Made by a program: the position numbers and the translations under genes. This document shows positions 59,375-64,000 of a stretch of DNA of 64,000 nt, piece by piece. Origin of the DNA: Miltoncostaea oceani (GTDB lineage: Bacteria; Actinomycetota; Thermoleophilia; Miltoncostaeales; Miltoncostaeaceae); the NCBI RefSeq assembly GCF_018141545.1, contig NZ_CP064356.1, forward strand, positions 496,001-560,000, read 5' to 3'. Every line of letters begins with the position of its first letter. The stretch's first letter is position 1. Under the pieces are notes generated by a model. It was not told where the DNA came from. It saw nothing but the letters and a program-made list of their open reading frames with translations, and did no database searches.

Positions 59375-60237
59375 GGGGAGACCTCCAGCGTGTGCGCGAC
59401 GGTCCGGACGGCGCCGTCGTGCCGGAACTGCAGGAACAGACGGTAGCGCCCCGCCGAGGGCAGCTCGGCGGCGAAGCGGATGCGGCCCGGCGTGCCGGAC
59501 TCCTCCGGGTGCACGTGCAGGAAGGCGAGGTCGCCCTCGCGCAGCGCGACGAGGTGGCCGTCGGCGCCCAGGTAGGGCTCGATGGCGGTCAACGGCCGGC
59601 CGTCCCGGCTCAGGTCGTACGCGATCGCGGCGCTCGCGCCGGGCTCCAGGCCCTCGGCCGACAGCTCGGCGCGATAGCCGCCGGCCTCGTCGACCGGGGT
59701 GGGCGAGGGGAGCGCCCGCGGCGTGAACGCACCCGCCACGAAGAGGTCGGTCGCGAGGGTGGACGAGCGGCCACCGGCGGAGAAGTCGGCGTAGGCCCGG
59801 TACACGCCCGCAGCGGGAAGGCGCAGGTCGACGCGCCAGGTGCCGTCGGCATCGCGCCGCGGGTGCAGGTGCTGGTAGCCGCTCAGGTCGCGGCGCACCA
59901 CGATCAGGTGCATCTCGCGCTCGTGCTCCACGTCGAAGTCGGTCACGGCGTCGCCGTGGGCGTCGACGATGCGGAAGGTCCACCGCGTGGACGCAGCGCG
60001 GGGGAGCGTCGTCGTGTCCGCCACCAGGCGCAGGTCGTCGTCGGCGACGGCGAGCCCCGGCGGCGCGTGGCCTCCCGCGGCGACGGGGGCGGCCGCGGAG
60101 TGGTCGTCCCCGTGGCCGCCGCCGTGTGCGTCGCCGGAGTCGCGCAGCGGGTCGAGCGCGCCGCCGGCGAGGGCCGCGCCGGCGAACACGATGGCGAGCC
60201 CCGCGCCGAACGCGACGAGGCGGGCGGGCGTCCTCAT
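59371..60237 (-). CDS. Secreted copper-associated protein
   Basis: A hydrophobic N-terminal segment (LVAFGAGLAIVFAGAALAGG) anchors or exports the protein (ATG 60237). A His-rich region follows (HGGGHGDDHSA), suited to metal binding. The remaining 230 residues are beta-rich with regular motifs, such as DFDVEHEREMHLIVVRRDLS, YQHLHPRRDADGTW and LAFLHVHPEESGTPGR, with histidine pairs that could hold copper. It occurs beside copA in other actinobacteria but is uncharacterised. Its stop overlaps the copA start, and its own start overlaps copZ. Confidence 0.85.
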   Translation of the reverse strand: MRTPARLVAFGAGLAIVFAGAALAGGALDPLRDSGDAHGGGHGDDHSAAAPVAAGGHAPPGLAVADDDLRLVADTTTLPRAASTRWTFRIVDAHGDAVTDFDVEHEREMHLIVVRRDLSGYQHLHPRRDADGTWRVDLRLPAAGVYRAYADFSAGGRSSTLATDLFVAGAFTPRALPSPTPVDEAGGYRAELSAEGLEPGASAAIAYDLSRDGRPLTAIEPYLGADGHLVALREGDLAFLHVHPEESGTPGRIRFAAELPSAGRYRLFLQFRHDGAVRTVAHTLEVSP

Positions 60238-60440
60238 CGGAGCGTGTACCCGGCCTCGGCGACCGCCGCGGCCACGGCCGCCCGGTCGACCCCGTCGCCG
60301 TGCACGCGCAGCGCGCCGCTCTCGAGGTCGACCTCCACGTCCCGCACCCCGGGCACCGCGGCGACCTCCTCCGCGACGGCCGCGGTGCAGTGGGCGCACG
60401 TCATGCCCTCGACGGCGTACTCCGCGGTGTCCCGGTCCAT
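60234..60440 (-). CDS. copZ: CopZ-like copper chaperone (HMA domain)
   Basis: The 68-residue protein is a single heavy-metal-associated domain: AEYAVEGMTCAHCTAAVAEE with the copper-binding C-A-H-C pair, and DVEVDLESGALRVHGDGV. It should carry Cu(I) to CopA. ATG 60440 is the first gene start of the operon. Its TGA overlaps the next ATG (ATGA). The upstream region holds both CsoR boxes and a perfect TTGACA (60521-60526, minus strand). Confidence 0.96.
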   Translation of the reverse strand: MDRDTAEYAVEGMTCAHCTAAVAEEVAAVPGVRDVEVDLESGALRVHGDGVDRAAVAAAVAEAGYTLR

Positions 60441-60463
60441 GTCGTCCCCCTCACTCGGTTCTC

Positions 60464-60480
60464 ATACTCCGTAGGGGTAT
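60464..60480. promoter_or_regulatory. CsoR operator box 1
   Basis: ATACTCCGTAGGGGTAT is an imperfect inverted repeat (ATAC...GTAT, CC...GG) like the known actinobacterial CsoR sites. It lies 24 bases upstream of copZ, so copper-free CsoR would repress the copper operon. Confidence 0.85.
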
Positions 60481-60504
60481 CCCCTCCGGCAGGCGGACGA
60501 TTGC

Positions 60505-60521
60505 ATACTCCCCCTGTGTAT
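60505..60521. promoter_or_regulatory. CsoR operator box 2
   Basis: ATACTCCCCCTGTGTAT has the same 17-base length and ATAC...GTAT ends as box 1. It lies 15 bases before the csoR start, suggesting autoregulation, and it touches a TTGACA hexamer facing copZ. Confidence 0.78.
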
Positions 60522-60535
60522 GTCAACGTGAGGCC

Positions 60536-60850
60536 ATGACGACCTCACGAGCCACCCAGCAGACCGACGTCCCGGGCTACAGCGCGGGCGGGGCGACGGC
60601 GGACGTCCTGAAGCGGCTGCGCCGCGTGGAGGGCCAGGTCCGCGGCATCGCCGGCATGGTGGAGGACGAGCGCTACTGCATCGACATCCTCCAGCAGATC
60701 AGCGCCGCGCAGGCGGCGCTCGACAAGGTGGCGCTCGCGCTGGTCGATGAGCACACCCGCCACTGCGTCCTCGGGGCCGCGCCCGAGAACCAGGAGGCGA
60801 AGCGGGCGGAGCTGATGACCGCGCTCACCCGCCTGGTGGGCCGGCGGTAG
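60536..60850 (+). CDS. csoR: Copper-sensing repressor CsoR
   Basis: The 104-residue protein has the CsoR fingerprint: VLKRLRRVEGQVRGIAGMVE with the DNA-contacting basic helix, then Cys48 (ERYCIDIL), His73 and Cys77 (DEHTRHC), at the C-x24-H-x3-C spacing that binds Cu(I). It should leave its operators when copper rises, turning on copZ-copA. It is divergent from that operon with two boxes in the gap and is followed by a bidirectional terminator. Confidence 0.97.
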   Translation: MTTSRATQQTDVPGYSAGGATADVLKRLRRVEGQVRGIAGMVEDERYCIDILQQISAAQAALDKVALALVDEHTRHCVLGAAPENQEAKRAELMTALTRLVGRR

Positions 60851-60859
60851 GCCGCGCCG

Positions 60860-60887
60860 GGCGCCCCGCCCGTGCGGGCGGGGCGCC
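60860..60887. terminator. Bidirectional hairpin between csoR and the DUF2277 gene
   Basis: A 13-base perfect inverted repeat (60860-60872 and 60875-60887) lies between two converging genes, so it can end both transcripts. It lacks a T-tract. Confidence 0.72.
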
Positions 60888-60894
60888 GGCCGGA

Positions 60895-61164
60895 TCAGGC
60901 GGCGTACCGGCGGCGGTACCGCTCCCGGGCGCGCGCGATCTCGCGCTCGCGGTTCTTCGGGGGCGCCGTCGTGACGAGCTCGCCGAGCAGTTGCCGCGAC
61001 GCGGCGGCGACGGCCTCGACCGCGCGGTCGAACGCCTCGGCGTTGGCGCGGGAGGGGCGGGTGCTGCCGCTGATCTTGCGCACGTACTGCAGGGCGGCGG
61101 CCTGGACCTCGTCCTCGGACGCCGGCGGGTCGAAGTTGTGCAGGGTGCGGATGTTGCGGCACAT
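60895..61164 (-). CDS. DUF2277 family protein
   Basis: The 89-residue protein begins MCRNIRTLHNFDPPASEDEV, the typical start of DUF2277 with the M-C-R-N-I-(R/K)-x-L-x-N-F-x-P-P pattern. AALQYVRKISGSTRPSRANA and FDRAVEAVAAASRQLL follow as in the family. The C-terminus is basic (ERYRRRYAA). It is widespread in actinobacteria and others; the role is unknown. It diverges from the large regulator across about 270 bases. Confidence 0.95.
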   Translation of the reverse strand: MCRNIRTLHNFDPPASEDEVQAAALQYVRKISGSTRPSRANAEAFDRAVEAVAAASRQLLGELVTTAPPKNREREIARARERYRRRYAA

Positions 61165-61436
61165 GGCGGGCCCTCCCGTGATCGTCGTCGGCCGGCCGGC
61201 CGGACCGGCCCCGCACCGACCGTACCCCAGACCGCGACGAGGGGCATCCGTCCACGGCGCCCCCCACCCGGCGGCCGGGCGCTTCCCGTCCCCGCGAACG
61301 ATCGGGTGATGCCGATGGACCCGGCACGAAGCGCGTGGCGGGCGGGGTCCCGGGGCCCGCGGCGGCGCCACGGCCCCTGCGGCGACGATGGTGACGATTG
61401 GCACGTGGCCACGCGCCGCGCGATGATGGCCGGACC

Positions 61437-64000
61437 GTGGCCGGCGTGACGACCCTCATCCGCTCGAAGACCCGCGTGCCGGCGATCGCCGACGCGGTGA
61501 TCGAGCGGGGGCGCGTGGTCGCGGCGCTCACGGCCGCCGCGGCGGACCGGAACATCCTGCAGGTCGTCGCGTCGGCGGGATCGGGCAAGACGACGGCCGT
61601 GGTCCAGTACGTGGCCTCCCGCCCCGGGCCCCGCGCGTGGCTCACGCTCGGCGAGGCCGACGGCAGCCCGGGGCGGTTCGTCACCTACCTCGCCGCGGCC
61701 GTCGGGGAGATCGTGCCGGGCGCCGAGGCCCGCGTCCGCCAGCTGCTCGCCGGGGGGTCCGCGCACGCCGACTGCGCCGCGCTCCTGGCGGAGGACCTGC
61801 CGGCGGGGGCGACGCTCGTCATCGACGACGTCCACCTGGTGGAGGACCGCCCGCCGGTGCTCGCCGTGCTGCGCGCCCTGCTGGACGCCGTCGCGCCCGA
61901 CGCCCTCGTGGTGCTCGTCTCGCGGCGGCTCGTCCACCTCGACCTCAGCCGCAGCGTCCTCGTCGGGCGCTCCGGCACGGTGTCGGGCCGCGACCTGGCG
62001 TTCACCACCGAGGAGGCGGGCGAGCTGCTGGCCGCGCGCGGCGTGCCGGCGTCGGCCGAGGACGTCGTCGCGGCGTCGGGCGGGTGGGCCGCGGGGATCG
62101 TCTTCGACGCGCTCCGTGGGGCACGTCCCGCCCCCGGGGAGCCACCCCCGGACGACCCGTTCTTCGCCTACCTGGGCGCCGAGGTCCTCGACGCCCTCCC
62201 CGCCGACCTGCGGCGCGACGTCGTCCGGAGCGCCCTGCTCCACACCGTGGACCCCCGCGGGCTCGAGGCGCTCCTCGGCGTGCCCTCCGGCGAGGCCCTG
62301 CTCACCGCGCTCCGCCGTCACCACCTGCCCGCCACGCTCGAGCCCGAGGGCCTGCGGTACCACCCGCGGTTCCGCGAGTTCCTGCTCAGCCGCCTGCGGG
62401 AGGACCCCGACCAGCTGCGGATGCTCCTCATCCGCCACGCACGCAACCTCGCCGGCACCGGGCACCTGGAGGAGGCCGCCGACCACTTCATCGCCGCGGG
62501 GGCCCTCGCCGAGGCCGTCGACGCGGTCGTGGGCGCCGCGACGCCGGTGCTGCTGCGCGGCGACTGGGAGAAGGTGCTCGCGTGGTGCGCCGACCTCGGC
62601 GAGGACCTCCTGAGCAGCCACCCGACCCTCCGGGGGTGCGAGCTGCGGGCGCTGCTCGCGGGACGCCGCAACGAGCTGCCGACCTTCGTCGACGCCCTCC
62701 GCCGCAGCGGCGAGTACGACCGGCTGGTGGCGGGCGACCCCGACGCGGCGACGACCGCCGCCTTCGGCCTCCACCTGTCGATGGACTGGGGCGACCTGCT
62801 CGACCTGCTGCCGCCCGACGACGCCTCGCCCGGGGTCCGGGCCCTGCGCTACGTGCTGGAGGTCGGGTCGGGGCAGGACCCGCCGCGGCCCTGGCACGCC
62901 CGCGAGGTCCGGCGCCTGACCCCCAACGTCGGCCTCTTCCAGTGCGGGTTGTACTTCCAGGGGCGCCTCGACGAGGTCGACCACCTCGCCTCGGTCACGA
63001 CCGGCCGGGAGATCGTCGGCGGCGCGGACTTCGAGCTCTACCGCATCGCCGCCCTCCGCGTGCGGGGCCTGCTCGGCGACGCCCGTGCGGCACACACCGC
63101 GGCGTTGTCGCAGCTCTCCACCTTCGCGTTCCACGACTTCTGGACCCACGTCGACGCCGAGCTGACGTTCGCGGAGGGCGACCACGAACGGGGACTCGCG
63201 CTCGTCCGGCAGGCGCGGCTCCTGGCACGCCGCGGCGGTCACCAGCCCGCCGACCAGGCGATCTTCGCCGCGGCGGAGGGGGAGATGCTCGTCCGCATGG
63301 GACGCGTCGATGAGGCGGTCGATCTCCTGGGCGCCACCCGCGCCTGGTGCGCGGAGCGGGGCCTGCCGTGCTTCGGCGAGTGGGCGTCCACCTGGCTCGC
63401 GGCGGCGCTCCTGCGCCGGGGGGACCCCCCGGCCGCGGCGGTGGCCCTCCTCGAGGACGCGATCGCCGGGATGGTGCGCGCCGAGCGGATCCTGGAGCTC
63501 CCCGTGGCCTGGGTGCTGCTGGCCGAGGCGCGGTGGCGGCTCGGCGACGAGGCCGGCCACGACGCCGCCGCGGACGCCGCCTACGCCGCCTCCCAGGCGA
63601 TGGGCGGCTCCGGCCCCCTGCTGACGGCGCTCGAGGAGGCCCCGGACGTGCTGGTCCGCCGCATCGACGCCGGCGGCCCGGAGCAGGCGGCCTGGCGGGC
63701 GCTGGCGCGCGCCGGGGGCCCGGCGCACGGGCCGAGCACCCTGACCGGCGCCCGCATCGTCGTCGGCACGCTCGGCCGCGCGCGGCTCGAGATCGACGGC
63801 CGCGAGGTCGACGTGTCGCCGCCGCGCGCGATCGACCTCGCCGCGGCCGTGGCGCGGGCCGGCGCGCGCGGCGTGTCGCGCGCCTCGCTCGTCTCGGCGC
63901 TCGCCGCCCACAGCAGCGACCCCGCCAACTACCTCCGGCAGATGATCCACCGCCTCCGCCGGCTCACGCCGGAGGGCATCGCCCTCACCTCGGAGGACGG
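61437..64000 (+). CDS. MalT-like ATPase-TPR regulator with a SARP-type DNA-binding domain, cut by the window edge
   Basis: The frame from GTG 61437 (or 61446) is open to the last base. The N-terminus is a STAND ATPase: Walker A VVASAGSGKTTAVVQYV and Walker B TLVIDDVHLVED. Residues about 310-720 are alpha-helical TPR-like repeats. Residues about 765-854 begin a winged-helix of the BTAD/SARP or OmpR type (GTLGRARLEIDGREVDVSPP, then YLRQMIHRLRRL). Such proteins bind a signal, form oligomers and activate transcription. The ligand is unknown. Only the beginning of the C-terminus can be seen. Confidence 0.88.
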   Translation, partial: MAGVTTLIRSKTRVPAIADAVIERGRVVAALTAAAADRNILQVVASAGSGKTTAVVQYVASRPGPRAWLTLGEADGSPGRFVTYLAAAVGEIVPGAEARVRQLLAGGSAHADCAALLAEDLPAGATLVIDDVHLVEDRPPVLAVLRALLDAVAPDALVVLVSRRLVHLDLSRSVLVGRSGTVSGRDLAFTTEEAGELLAARGVPASAEDVVAASGGWAAGIVFDALRGARPAPGEPPPDDPFFAYLGAEVLDALPADLRRDVVRSALLHTVDPRGLEALLGVPSGEALLTALRRHHLPATLEPEGLRYHPRFREFLLSRLREDPDQLRMLLIRHARNLAGTGHLEEAADHFIAAGALAEAVDAVVGAATPVLLRGDWEKVLAWCADLGEDLLSSHPTLRGCELRALLAGRRNELPTFVDALRRSGEYDRLVAGDPDAATTAAFGLHLSMDWGDLLDLLPPDDASPGVRALRYVLEVGSGQDPPRPWHAREVRRLTPNVGLFQCGLYFQGRLDEVDHLASVTTGREIVGGADFELYRIAALRVRGLLGDARAAHTAALSQLSTFAFHDFWTHVDAELTFAEGDHERGLALVRQARLLARRGGHQPADQAIFAAAEGEMLVRMGRVDEAVDLLGATRAWCAERGLPCFGEWASTWLAAALLRRGDPPAAAVALLEDAIAGMVRAERILELPVAWVLLAEARWRLGDEAGHDAAADAAYAASQAMGGSGPLLTALEEAPDVLVRRIDAGGPEQAAWRALARAGGPAHGPSTLTGARIVVGTLGRARLEIDGREVDVSPPRAIDLAAAVARAGARGVSRASLVSALAAHSSDPANYLRQMIHRLRRLTPEGIALTSED

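Noticed and set aside
60825-63950. A 1041-residue antisense frame over the MalT-like gene
   Set aside because: Low-complexity composition with no motif, while the plus strand has Walker A, Walker B and TPRs.

Overview
The window is very GC-rich throughout, with dense genes, GTG starts in about a third of them and many 4-base GTGA or ATGA overlaps between neighbours. Together with the protein families (DICT-HD-GYP protein, DUF2277, TIGR02587/TIGR02588 pair, MalT/SARP-type regulator, actinobacterial-style ABC and TetR pairs) this suggests an actinobacterium, perhaps a deep lineage such as Thermoleophilia. That placement is an inference; no rRNA is present. It reads as ordinary chromosome: no transposase, integrase, phage module or CRISPR array was seen. 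There are three tRNA genes (Asp-GTC, Val-TAC, Glu-TTC) and one strong candidate for an unannotated small RNA (about 25686-25830, minus strand) with nested stems and its own terminator.

Layout. 0-5.9 kb: two coupled small membrane proteins, a membrane-free chemoreceptor with duplicated HAMP-like units, a three-gene operon (LQ..GGNAA-leader / OmpA / metallopeptidase protein, small unknown, esterase) and a PLP decarboxylase. 6.2-9.8 kb: a frameshifted ZIP metal transporter, an RTX-type secreted protein, two tRNAs and an FHA-trypsin protease. 9.9-17.3 kb: AlkX/YcaQ DNA glycosylase, lipoprotein, PAS-GAF protein, secreted protein, PQQ-type sugar dehydrogenase with a basic tail, ATP-grasp enzyme. 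17.4-25.5 kb: selD with an acyl-CoA dehydrogenase, the coupled lysyl oxidase / NMN adenylyltransferase / phosphoglycerate mutase operon, a PstS-like binding protein coupled to Mug, and a holin-like protein with a cupin. 25.6-29 kb: tRNA-Glu, the small RNA candidate, DUF427 protein, flavin disulfide reductase, ClC channel.

29-34.3 kb is a fatty-acid modification cluster: a flavin oxidase, a fused DUF1365-cyclopropane synthase and an SDR face a delta-9-type desaturase across a large palindrome, a likely shared operator. 34.2-40.7 kb: hydrolase, small membrane proteins, L,D-transpeptidase, FapA-like protein, an ABC exporter with a divergent TetR regulator, and a DICT-HD-GYP protein. 40.7-43.3 kb: a type II restriction-modification pair of the XamI type. 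43.3-46.2 kb: a zinc metallopeptidase family member with an altered HEXXH, a universal stress protein, metF, and small stress proteins.

46.4-48.8 kb is the most suggestive signalling unit: an H-NOX gas sensor with canonical haem residues is translationally coupled to a GAF-GGDEF-HD-GYP protein, so haem-NO sensing is likely joined to cyclic-di-GMP turnover; the second gene carries an apparent one-base frameshift. 48.8-57 kb: FAD oxidoreductase, TIGR02587/88 pair, FetAB-type exporter, a truncated ABC ATPase, an unknown protein, aldo/keto reductase and an orphan Anbu-type proteasome subunit. 57.1-60.9 kb is a copper-resistance locus (copA, copper-associated protein, copZ) divergent from csoR with two CsoR boxes between. 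The window ends in a large ATPase-TPR-SARP regulator cut by the edge.

Three genes (ZIP, the GGDEF protein, the ABC ATPase) each look one base short. This may be real decay or indel errors in the assembly, and should be settled with reads before biology is inferred.
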